A stretch of 5,580 bases of DNA from Chloroflexota bacterium (GTDB lineage: Bacteria; Chloroflexota; Anaerolineae; Aggregatilineales; UBA2796). The stretch lies in the NCBI GenBank assembly GCA_017743585.1, contig JAGHYP010000185.1:1-5580 (forward strand). The letters are read 5' to 3'. The notes below the pieces were generated by a model. It did not search any database. It was not told where the DNA came from and saw only the letters and a program-made list of their open reading frames with translations. How positions within the stretch are numbered: position 1 is the first letter of the stretch; each line of letters begins with the position of its first letter. The translations under genes were made by a program, and so were the position numbers. Of the stretch, positions 5,567-5,580 are shown piece after piece.

Positions 5567-5580
5567 CAGGGCGTCTCGCT

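Overview
The window reads as a chromosomal piece of a moderately GC-rich bacterium, carrying a leftward (minus-strand) gene run for cell-surface glycosylation. A Chloroflexota host is my best guess. It rests on the style of the membrane proteins, especially the WLRGGFGWRWPYE-type first loop of the gene cut by the left edge, and on the type of methyltransferase relic at the right. No rRNA, tRNA, CRISPR array or intact mobile element is visible.

Layout from right to left, the direction of transcription. (1) 5519-5566 holds a 9-bp inverted repeat with promoter-like hexamers facing both ways. (2) 4952-5488 holds no intact gene but the decayed remains of a D12-class adenine-specific DNA methyltransferase, still readable as short motifs scattered over shifting frames. 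(3) 4782-4951 is the control region of the next gene, with a candidate -10 box and an imperfect operator-like dyad. (4) 3984-4781 encodes an intact family 2 glycosyltransferase of the dolichol-phosphate mannosyltransferase type. (5) After a gap of about 105 bp with two small hairpins come two long tandem paralogues, 2085-3878 and 285-2081. Both are polytopic membrane proteins with a DEW...NGHR loop near the N terminus and a beta-rich C-terminal domain. (6) The left edge cuts a third polytopic membrane protein, of which about 77 N-terminal residues are visible.

Proposed joint role (inference): the GT2 enzyme would charge a polyprenyl phosphate with a sugar on the cytoplasmic face. The polytopic proteins would act as GT-C-like transferases using that lipid-linked sugar outside the membrane. 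Tight spacing (3 bp between the paralogues) and a ribosome binding site overlapping the upstream stop codon suggest one transcript with coupled translation.

The most unusual points are four. The last ~360 bp of the two paralogues are about 88% identical in DNA without gaps, while the rest is much more diverged. The downstream paralogue ends five codons early at a TAG, with the ancestral end still visible behind it. That repeated end carries a ribosome binding site to two different junctions. The methyltransferase relic shows closely spaced, mutually compensating single-base indels.
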